Below are positions 21,590 through 28,111 of a DNA stretch of 28,111 bases, in pieces. Source of the stretch: DUUS01 sp964416365 (lineage in GTDB: Bacteria > Bacillota_I > Bacilli_A > RF39 > UBA660); the NCBI GenBank assembly GCA_964416365.1, contig CAYQDO010000012.1, positions 1 to 28,111 of the forward strand, read 5' to 3'. The translations under genes were made by a program, and so were the position numbers. The notes under the pieces were generated by a model that worked only from the letters and a program-made list of their open reading frames with translations, searched no databases and was not told the DNA's origin. How positions within the stretch are numbered: position 1 is the stretch's first letter; the number at the start of each line of letters is the position of its first letter.

Positions 21590-24130
21590 ATGAAAAAGTT
21601 ATCTATTAAGTACAAATTTTATATTATCATCGGAATAACATTTTTAGCTACTGCGGTAATAGGTGGAACTTATGCAATATTTAGAAAAGCAACAGCTCAA
21701 GAAAGTACTAATGTAGTCAGTACTTTGGATTGTGTTGATGTTTCTATAACTGGCAATAATAGTGCACTTTCTTTAAATAACGCTTATCCTTTAACCTATC
21801 AAGAAGGTATGGCCCAAACTCCATATCGTTTTACAGTTGAAAATAATTGTAATACTTTTGTAAGATATCAAATTGTCATGTCCGTAGTAAACACCACTAC
21901 AATTACTAATAAAGAATATGTTAAAGCAGATTTAGATGGTTTAACATATAATAAGAACAAAAAAATTAGTGAACTAATCGAAGAACCTCAACAAGGTTTA
22001 GTTGGTTATTTAAATAATTATACTTTAATAAATAGTTCTTTTGATGGAGATGAGAGTCATGTCTATAATTTTAGAATGTGGCTAAATGGTGATAATGAAA
22101 ATATTTGGGAAGATGAAAATATTGCTAATCAAAGTATAACAGTTAAATTATCAATTATAGGGGTAGTACAAAAAGAACCCACTTTAAAAGATCATATTTT
22201 AGCTCAAGGTGGTGGACCTAGTGCCATTGAATCTAAAGGCAATCCTGACTTTGCCAATATATCAACCACAAGTGATACTGGACTATATATGACCGAAGAT
22301 GAATATGGAAAGAGTTATTACTATCGGGGAAACAAAGATTTACTTAACAACAATATCATTTTTGGAGGCTTCCAATGGAAAATCATTCGTATTAATGGAG
22401 ATGGTTCAATAAGATTAATCTATAATGGAACGGAAGCGCAGTTTAATCAAAATGGTACGGTAAATGATATTGGTATAAATACCCAACTTAATGGTTATTA
22501 TGCTTGGAACTTAACATATAATAATGATGCTAAATATGTCGGATACATGTATGGTGGAGCAAATGGTGTAGCATCAACCAAAAGAAATGGGACAGACTCA
22601 TTAGCAGCAACCTATAATGAAACATCATCAAATGTAAAAACAGAATTAAATAATTGGTATCAAACCAATTTTTTTGGAAAATCATTTGAAAATTTAATTG
22701 TTGATAATTTATTTTGTAATGATCGTAAATTAGCCAGTGGTTTAGGTTATGGGAATGCACCTACAGATTATGATTCCCGAGATCGTATTGCTAATAAACA
22801 AACAGCTACTTTAAAATGCGAAGATAAGAATGATAGATTCGCTTTAAATAATACTATTGGTAATGGCAAACTGACTTATCCTGTGGGATTAATAACTGCT
22901 GATGAATTACTAATGAGTGGATTAGTTTTTAAAAACAGTGTTACTAATACCAATAATTATTTATATAATAATAATTATTATTTATCATTTACCCCATCTT
23001 GTGTATTTGAAAATGAAGCATATATGATGGTAGTAAGCTCAGCAGGATTCTTAGGTAATGATTTAGCTAATAATGCTTATTATCGAGTTCGTCCGGTCAT
23101 TTCTATAAAAGGAGATTTTCCAGTGACCGGTGATGGAAGTGCTCTAAATCCATATAAGGTTGAAGACAAAAACTTAAAAGATACAATCTTAGCCAAAGAA
23201 GGTGGGCCAGCAGTTATTGAAGCAAAAAGTACACCAGACTTTAGCGTAATAAATGGCACAAGTGGACTGTATGCTGCTGATGATGAATATGGAAAGTCTT
23301 ATTATTTTCGAGGAGAGAAAAATTTATTAAATAATAACCTAATCTGGGGAGAATTTCAGTGGAAGATAGTCAGAATCAATGGTGATGGTTCAATAAGATT
23401 AATTTATAATGGTACAGAATCAGATTTTAATACAAATGGCACAGTAAATGATACAGGTCCAAATACCCAAATTGGAGAAACAGAGTGGAATACAATAAAT
23501 TTTAATGATGCCAAATATGTGGGATACATGTATGGTGGAGCAAATGGCGTAACATCAGATTCAAGAGAAGAAGCTATTTTAAACGAAACATCAACAAAGA
23601 TAAAAACTGTATTAGAGGAATGGTATCAAGCAAACATCTTCGGTAAACCAATTAAAAGCCAGATAATAGATAATATATTTTGTAACGATAGAGAGTTACA
23701 AAATGGGCCTGGATATGGATTAATAAACACGTATTATACACCTAATCTACGATTAAATTCAAATAAAACGCCAACCTTAAAATGTGGTTTAAAAAACGAT
23801 CGATTTACAGCAGAAGATACGATCATTGGTAATGGAGTATTAATCTATCCAGTAGGATTAATAACAGCCGATGAAGCGGCAATGGCTGGATTTGTAAATG
23901 GACAAGAAAATACAACAAATTACTTATATACTAATCAAGATTATTGGACTTTATCACCATATTATGTAACGACTGAAGGTACTGCAGTTATGTTTCGCGT
24001 GTACTCATCTGGCCTCCTAAGCAGTGGAACCGTAAATTATGCTCGTGGATTGCGTCCTACTATTTCAATTGACTCTAATATCAAAGTAACCGGTTCAGGT
24101 ACTGCATCAAATCCTTATAAAGTTATCTAA
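21590..24130 (+). CDS. Exported two-module protein with SipW/TasA-like N-terminus
   Basis: An 846-residue exported protein. Residues 11-31 are a hydrophobic signal/anchor ending in GGTYAIF, followed by a VVSTLD stretch; this is the pattern of SipW-processed TasA/camelysin-type proteins. Residues about 35-195 are a beta-rich domain of that sort. Then come two homologous modules (about 198-524 and 528-846), each opening with LK-D-x-ILA and sharing DEYGKSYY, FQWKI-RINGDGSIRLIYNGT, NDAKYVGYMYGGANGV, a FCNDR and a LKC cysteine, DRF, YPVGLITADE, and a closing RP-x-ISI...NPYKV. The late motifs (LITADE, YW-x-LSP, GLRPTISI) resemble DUF6273 / C-type-lectin-like surface domains, which is my best but unproven call. 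The second module keeps YWTLSP where the first has YYLSFTP. The role could be adhesion or matrix; SipW is not in the window. It ends overlapping gerAB by 4 bp, tail to tail, with no terminator seen. Confidence 0.7.
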   Translation: MKKLSIKYKFYIIIGITFLATAVIGGTYAIFRKATAQESTNVVSTLDCVDVSITGNNSALSLNNAYPLTYQEGMAQTPYRFTVENNCNTFVRYQIVMSVVNTTTITNKEYVKADLDGLTYNKNKKISELIEEPQQGLVGYLNNYTLINSSFDGDESHVYNFRMWLNGDNENIWEDENIANQSITVKLSIIGVVQKEPTLKDHILAQGGGPSAIESKGNPDFANISTTSDTGLYMTEDEYGKSYYYRGNKDLLNNNIIFGGFQWKIIRINGDGSIRLIYNGTEAQFNQNGTVNDIGINTQLNGYYAWNLTYNNDAKYVGYMYGGANGVASTKRNGTDSLAATYNETSSNVKTELNNWYQTNFFGKSFENLIVDNLFCNDRKLASGLGYGNAPTDYDSRDRIANKQTATLKCEDKNDRFALNNTIGNGKLTYPVGLITADELLMSGLVFKNSVTNTNNYLYNNNYYLSFTPSCVFENEAYMMVVSSAGFLGNDLANNAYYRVRPVISIKGDFPVTGDGSALNPYKVEDKNLKDTILAKEGGPAVIEAKSTPDFSVINGTSGLYAADDEYGKSYYFRGEKNLLNNNLIWGEFQWKIVRINGDGSIRLIYNGTESDFNTNGTVNDTGPNTQIGETEWNTINFNDAKYVGYMYGGANGVTSDSREEAILNETSTKIKTVLEEWYQANIFGKPIKSQIIDNIFCNDRELQNGPGYGLINTYYTPNLRLNSNKTPTLKCGLKNDRFTAEDTIIGNGVLIYPVGLITADEAAMAGFVNGQENTTNYLYTNQDYWTLSPYYVTTEGTAVMFRVYSSGLLSSGTVNYARGLRPTISIDSNIKVTGSGTASNPYKVI
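22181..24127 (+). repeat. Two tandem ~980-bp units within the surface protein gene
   Basis: Unit 1 is about 22181-23161 and unit 2 about 23171-24127. Corresponding motifs lie 981-984 bp apart. Some stretches are still identical at the DNA level: a 20-base run at 22400 and 23384, and a 26-base run at 22541-22566 and 23522-23547. Confidence 0.85.
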
Positions 24131-24984
24131 AATATAATATTATTAATTCTGGTAATAAGCAAAGAATATATTATAAATATTGCTATTAATATAAATAACA
24201 ATATTTTTTTACTTAAATTATTGCTAGCAATACCTAAAAGGGTAAAACTTTCAAATATCCAGCTCATAAATAATATGTTTTGAACATTTTCGATAATATT
24301 CAAAATAGATATTTTTTTGTATATGATATATTCGGGATACTTATAAATAGAAGCAACCGGAACGCCTAAAATACCGATTATTAAAGCAAATAACAATAAA
24401 GTATAGATACAAGATAATAAATAGATTTTATTATTATGCTTTTCTTTAAAGTCAGGTAGTGTTATATAAGGAAGGGTGCTTAACAAAGCAAAATAAAGAG
24501 AGGATAGTAAAATATTATTAAGGACAAAATCATTACTTGGCGTAAAATTTGTGATATCTACTAAAGGTAATAATGATAGAAGTGTAAAAATAAATAAACC
24601 AATATTAATTATAAAAAGAATATTAGCAACTTTAAAAATAGTTGTTTTATGTTTAGAACGAGAATAAATAATTATTAATAAAAGGGCTAATAAGATAATA
24701 ATTTTAGGAGTTTCATTTAAATATAGAGTTGATACGGCACTGGTAAGAGTGTATAAACAATATATTAATAAAACTATACTTACTATTTTCTTAATTAATT
24801 TAATATCAGATAGTTTTTTAAATAAATTATTAAAAAGTAGACCTAATAAGATACCTAGAATAATACTAAGCCAGAAGTATGATCCCGATAAATGAATTAT
24901 TTGGTAGATCCCAAAACCTAAAAATAAAGGCCTAGGTAATAAGAAAATTACACTGTTGTATTCATGTTTAGTCGTTCTTTTCAT
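24127..24984 (-). CDS. gerAB: Spore germination protein GerAB-like permease (short)
   Basis: Membrane subunit of a nutrient germinant receptor, from the amino acid-polyamine-organocation family, thought to hold the ligand site. The 285 residues form about nine hydrophobic segments; the N-terminus (HEYNSVIFLLPRPLFLGFG) and the C-terminal IIENVQNILFMSWIFESFTLLG stretch fit the family. It is about 80 residues shorter than usual (~365), with compressed loops rather than an obvious truncation at one end. It is the third gene of the operon, with a 4-bp ATGA overlap with gerAC and GGTGAT as SD. Annotation relies on both similarity and position. Confidence 0.75.
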   Translation of the reverse strand: MKRTTKHEYNSVIFLLPRPLFLGFGIYQIIHLSGSYFWLSIILGILLGLLFNNLFKKLSDIKLIKKIVSIVLLIYCLYTLTSAVSTLYLNETPKIIILLALLLIIIYSRSKHKTTIFKVANILFIINIGLFIFTLLSLLPLVDITNFTPSNDFVLNNILLSSLYFALLSTLPYITLPDFKEKHNNKIYLLSCIYTLLLFALIIGILGVPVASIYKYPEYIIYKKISILNIIENVQNILFMSWIFESFTLLGIASNNLSKKILLFILIAIFIIYSLLITRINNIIF

Positions 24985-26006
24985 GAGTTATCACCAACTG
25001 ATTTAAAGATCAAACTTTTATTTTCTACCATAATTTTGGTATTAAGATGATATTTTACATTTTTTAAATCTTTGGTTTTAAGTAATCTTTTAAAACCCAA
25101 TGGGTCACTGTTATTTTGCATTAATTTTTTTATAAATAATTCTAACTCCTCATTAAATTCGATATTAACTTTATTAACAATTTTATCTATTTTTTTAGTA
25201 CTATCTAGATCCAAAGTTTCAAATTCAATAAATGTGCCTGTCAAGGTTGGCATAATGTACAAAGTATTTTTCTTAAATATGATAGTTGTATAGTAATGAC
25301 TAGTCTTAAATACTGGATTGTTTTCTAATTCCAAGGTTAGATAATAGTCTTTTTGATTATTAATTAGAATGTTATATAAAGCCATTTCTCTTTCAGTTAA
25401 GATATCAATTATTTTATCATTTTTAAATATTACAGCTTCATCTATTATGATGTTTTCCTCTTTAATATTAATGATAGGTAAGGTAACATCATAGTATTCA
25501 TTTAAAAAAAGATTTAATAAATTATCTAATTTAATATTAATTACATTAGTATCTGTGTTTTTAAATAAAGAATATGTATATCTACCAAAGATTTCTTTTT
25601 TATTTATAATATTTTCCATCGCTTTTTGCTGATCATCACAGATAGCGATATTAAAGTTAAAAGAAAAATTATTATCTCTTGTTACATAATCTAAAATATT
25701 AGAAAGTTTTTGATTGGCAGCGTCTTTACTAATAATAAGAATATCTAAATTGATAAAGTATAAATCTTTATTAAAAGAAAGAGAAGCATTTTGAATAGCT
25801 GATTCAATGGTTTTACCGCTACCTTTTAAAAGATATGATGAAACTTTATTATTATCTTTATTTTCTAGAACTTCTAAGATTATATAAAAATTATCATTTT
25901 GATAATCAATACCAAAACTAGAAATAAAAGCTAGATCACTTACTTCTTTGTAATTAAAACATCCTGAAAGTAAAAATATAAAAATAAGAAGGATTAGCTT
26001 TTTCAT
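24981..26006 (-). CDS. gerAC: Spore germination lipoprotein GerAC
   Basis: Lipoprotein subunit of the Ger receptor on the outer face of the spore inner membrane. The 341 residues start with a lipoprotein signal peptide with lipobox LLSG-C16, then FNYKEVSDLAFISSFGIDY, the usual GerC opening ('[WY]..reI.dla.v.aiGID'), a three-subdomain body and a C-terminal EFNEELELFIKKLMQNN region typical of the family. It starts immediately after the gerAA stop, with AGGT as a weak SD. Confidence 0.9.
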   Translation of the reverse strand: MKKLILLIFIFLLSGCFNYKEVSDLAFISSFGIDYQNDNFYIILEVLENKDNNKVSSYLLKGSGKTIESAIQNASLSFNKDLYFINLDILIISKDAANQKLSNILDYVTRDNNFSFNFNIAICDDQQKAMENIINKKEIFGRYTYSLFKNTDTNVINIKLDNLLNLFLNEYYDVTLPIINIKEENIIIDEAVIFKNDKIIDILTEREMALYNILINNQKDYYLTLELENNPVFKTSHYYTTIIFKKNTLYIMPTLTGTFIEFETLDLDSTKKIDKIVNKVNIEFNEELELFIKKLMQNNSDPLGFKRLLKTKDLKNVKYHLNTKIMVENKSLIFKSVGDNS

Positions 26007-27404
26007 TTATACCTGCTTTCTAACGTTATCAGTTAAAAATTTACTGCGCTCATTTTGTTTTCTTCTTTTTACTTTTATTAATGTTTCCTTTAAATAAGAT
26101 AAATCAAAGGGAGATACGGGGAACATATATGATAAGGTATAAACTTGGTAAGAACATAAATTAATAAGTATACAAATAAGTGCTAAAGCTAAACCATAAA
26201 GACCTAAAAAAGCAGCGAAAAGTAAAAAAATAAAGCGCCAAGCTCTTACAGCTCCATTTATCTCTACTTCATTAAAGATTAAACTTGTTATGAAGGTTAA
26301 AGCTATAATTATAATCATAATTGGGCTTACAAGACCAGAAGAGACAGCTGATTCTCCAATAATTAAAGCTCCTAGTAAGGAAACAGCACTACCATAGGCA
26401 TTAGGAAATCTAATATCACTTTCTCTTAAAAGTTCACAGACAAAGAGCATTAATATTGCTTCGAAGATTGCCGGAAAAGGTATTCCATGACGTTGCGTAG
26501 CTATATTCATAAGTAATTCACTAGGAATAGTTTCCGGATTGTAATTAGTTAGAGCAATATAAACAGCAGGGGTAATAATAGTTAAAATAAAACAGATTAA
26601 TCTTAAAAATTTTAAAAAGTTTGTATTAAGACTATTAACATAACTATCAACTGTTGGATTAATAAAATCGGCAAGCACAGCGGGCAATATTATGGCAAAA
26701 GGAGAATTATCAACTAAGATTACCACTTTACCATCTAATAAAGATTTAACTATTGTATCGGGTCTTTCTGATAATTTCATAGCTGGAAAAACATTTTTAT
26801 TTTCATTTACTAAAAATTGTTTTAATTCTCCAGACGAAGTTAAGGAATCGGTATCTATCGTATCTAGTTTATCTAAAATTTCTTTCACTAAGTTCTCTTT
26901 AACTATATTATCTAGGTATATAACTCCTGTTATAGTTTGAGAATATCTACCTAAAATCTTTTCTTGGATTTTTAAATGATAACTTTTAATTCTTCTTTTG
27001 ATTAGGCCAATATTTTTTTGATAATTTTCTACAAAAGCATCTTTAGGTCCATAAATAGCTGGCTCTACTTTAGCTTCATCAATACCGCGATCTAGCTCTG
27101 CTTTGGTTTCTATGGCATAAATATCTTGATGATATAAAACTAAAGTAAAGCCAGAACACAAATATTTTTCTACTTCAGTTATATTAATAATTTTAAAGTT
27201 TGGCCCAGCTAAAACTTTTTCAATTTTTTGCTTATTTTTACTTGGTAAAGATAAAGGATTTATAATAAAACTACTAACTCGATCACCACTACTAACCGTT
27301 TCTAAATAAATTATATAAATTGTAGTAAGTTGTTTTTTATATGATCTAATTATTAGATCTGGAGTATCCTTAAAAAGCGTTAAAATTATTTTTAAATTTT
27401 TCAT
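26007..27404 (-). CDS. gerAA: Spore germination protein GerAA
   Basis: Largest subunit of the Ger receptor. The 465 residues comprise a soluble N-terminal domain (about 1-235), with IYLETVSSGDRVSS and the conserved YGPKDAFVENYQKNIGLIKRRI near 118-139, and a C-terminal membrane domain with SERPDTIVKSLLDGKVVILVD, GIPFPAIFEAILMLF, RFPNAYGSAVSLLGALIIGE and MFPVSPFDLSYLKE landmarks. All signature blocks are present. It heads the operon gerAA-gerAC-gerAB (B. subtilis gerA has AA-AB-AC). Confidence 0.95.
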   Translation of the reverse strand: MKNLKIILTLFKDTPDLIIRSYKKQLTTIYIIYLETVSSGDRVSSFIINPLSLPSKNKQKIEKVLAGPNFKIINITEVEKYLCSGFTLVLYHQDIYAIETKAELDRGIDEAKVEPAIYGPKDAFVENYQKNIGLIKRRIKSYHLKIQEKILGRYSQTITGVIYLDNIVKENLVKEILDKLDTIDTDSLTSSGELKQFLVNENKNVFPAMKLSERPDTIVKSLLDGKVVILVDNSPFAIILPAVLADFINPTVDSYVNSLNTNFLKFLRLICFILTIITPAVYIALTNYNPETIPSELLMNIATQRHGIPFPAIFEAILMLFVCELLRESDIRFPNAYGSAVSLLGALIIGESAVSSGLVSPIMIIIIALTFITSLIFNEVEINGAVRAWRFIFLLFAAFLGLYGLALALICILINLCSYQVYTLSYMFPVSPFDLSYLKETLIKVKRRKQNERSKFLTDNVRKQV

Positions 27405-27418
27405 ATTATCACTTATTT

Positions 27419-27425
27419 TATTATG
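27419..27425 (-). promoter_or_regulatory. Possible sigma-G -10 element of the gerA operon
   Basis: CATAATA on the minus strand, 14 nt before the gerAA start, is the same heptamer as the candidate sigma-G -10 before spoVAC. No good GHATR -35 is found 15-18 nt upstream, so this is weak. Ger operons are under sigma-G in B. subtilis. Confidence 0.3.
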
Positions 27426-27480
27426 GACATAAATTATTAATTTATTTAATTTTGAAGTATATATTAATAATTTAATATAG

Positions 27481-27486
27481 TATAAT
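27481..27486 (+). promoter_or_regulatory. -10 box of the radical SAM gene
   Basis: TATAAT, 26 bp before the ATG, followed by AAGGAG at 27498-27503; no -35 box at a normal distance was found. The 108-bp intergenic region also holds the divergent gerA promoter. Confidence 0.4.
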
Positions 27487-27512
27487 AACTTTTAATTAAG
27501 GAGTTTTTTTAA

Positions 27513-28106
27513 ATGAGTTTCAGTAATAAACGCAAAGAAGAAATACCAATATGTTGTGATGATTATCTAGATTTATATGATAGTTGCAATATAGGTTGTG
27601 AAATGTGCAAATTTAATTCTAACGTTAAAGTTATAAAACAAAAATCAATTAATTATGATTCTTATTATAATAAGAAAGTTTTAGTATCATATAAAACTGA
27701 CCCGTATGCTTTAAAAGATTATAATTTAGTTGAGAAAGTTATCAAAAAATTACATGATAATAATTGTAAAATAGTTTTTTTAACTAGAAGAGTAAATAGT
27801 TTAATTAAGCAATTAGATTTATTTAATGAACTAGATTATGTGGGAGTTTCACTAAGTGAAAATTGTTCGAAAAATTCTAAATTAACAGAAATTTTATTAA
27901 TGTTAGAAGAAGCAAAACGTCTAAATATAAGGACCTGGATATCATTAGAACCCGTTTTAACTTCTGAATTTGCGAATCAAATAATAAGGATGGTTAATGA
28001 TGATATTAATCTAATAAGAGTTGGTAAAGATGATTTATTAGATTATAATTGGAATTTAATAAGTAAAAAAATTACTACTAATCCGAAAGTTTATCTTAAA
28101 ATGTAA
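27513..28106 (+). CDS. Short radical SAM-like protein
   Basis: A 197-residue protein with a radical SAM Fe-S motif C25-x3-C29-x2-C32 (CNIGCEMC). Later segments VLVSYKTDPY, KIVFLTRRVNSLIKQ, LDYVGVSLSEN and TWISLEPVL follow the beta-strand order of SplB/COG1533- and DUF5131 (phage Gp37/68)-type radical SAM proteins. It is much shorter than SplB (~340) and seems to end after an incomplete barrel, but has a proper stop (28104-28106), SD and promoter. The substrate is unknown. Being divergent from the gerA operon makes a spore role conceivable but not shown. Confidence 0.7.
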   Translation: MSFSNKRKEEIPICCDDYLDLYDSCNIGCEMCKFNSNVKVIKQKSINYDSYYNKKVLVSYKTDPYALKDYNLVEKVIKKLHDNNCKIVFLTRRVNSLIKQLDLFNELDYVGVSLSENCSKNSKLTEILLMLEEAKRLNIRTWISLEPVLTSEFANQIIRMVNDDINLIRVGKDDLLDYNWNLISKKITTNPKVYLKM

Positions 28107-28111
28107 TTTTA

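Noticed and set aside
22530..22760. Minus-strand open frame of 76 codons, rich in His/Leu/Met
   Set aside because: It is a shadow of the surface protein repeat, with composition set by the antisense of its Asn-rich codons.
1..28111. tRNA, rRNA, CRISPR array, IS element or known riboswitch
   Set aside because: Nothing with the clover-leaf GTTCRA pattern, the G+C-rich rRNA blocks, regularly spaced direct repeats, a transposase or a recognisable riboswitch core was seen on either strand; a covariance-model scan would be decisive.

Overview
The window is a strongly A+T-rich, compact chromosomal segment from a low-GC Gram-positive endospore former. That inference rests on the spore genes it carries (spoIIAA, a SigF-type sigma factor, spoVAC-VAD-VAE, spmA-spmB, a dacB-type carboxypeptidase, a gerA operon and a VrrA/YqfQ-like protein), on AGGTGA-type ribosome binding sites and on many short intrinsic terminators. 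The 100-N gap says it is a scaffold from a draft or metagenome assembly. I infer an uncultured Bacilli/Erysipelotrichia-like lineage, but sequence reading alone cannot fix the taxon.

Layout. 1-2466: tail of an unknown upstream gene, then the c-di-AMP pair cdaA-cdaR, without the glmM that usually follows. 2502-4470: a lone Cys-rich prepilin and gpmI. 4506-5078 (-): a ferritin-like di-iron protein. 5202-6557: a phosphomannomutase/phosphoglucomutase. 6542-6796 (-): VrrA/YqfQ-like protein. 6901-9300: PilC and the prepilin peptidase PilD. 9356-13410: dacB-spmA-spmB-rluB, in the same order as in Bacillus subtilis, then an RlmD/RlmCD-type rRNA methyltransferase. 13411-16842: an accessory-looking stretch with a decayed gene, a small SHOCT-like membrane protein interrupted by the gap, a membrane-bound XRE-type regulator with a coiled-coil tail, and a ZIP metal transporter whose start codon lies inside a strong terminator-like hairpin. 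16834-18507 (-): RNase J. 18726-21514: the spoIIA-spoVA locus with a Spo0A box in front, but with no spoIIAB. 21590-24130: a large exported protein with a SipW/TasA-like N-terminus and two tandem ~320-residue modules. 24127-27404 (-): a gerA operon in the order AA-AC-AB. 27513-28106: a very short radical SAM protein.

How the genes work together. Much of the window serves the spore cycle: forespore sigma control (SpoIIAA, SigF), DPA uptake and release (SpoVAC/D/E), core dehydration and cortex maturation (SpmA/B, DacB-like), and germinant sensing (GerAA/AC/AB). The prepilin, PilC and PilD are parts of a type IV pilus or type II secretion-like system whose ATPase is not here. c-di-AMP synthesis, glycolysis, sugar-phosphate, RNA decay and rRNA modification genes are housekeeping.

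The observations most worth following are the missing spoIIAB between spoIIAA and sigF, the hairpin over the ZIP start codon, the two-module surface protein, and evidence that the 100-N gap is an artefact joining contigs that overlap by 10 bp.
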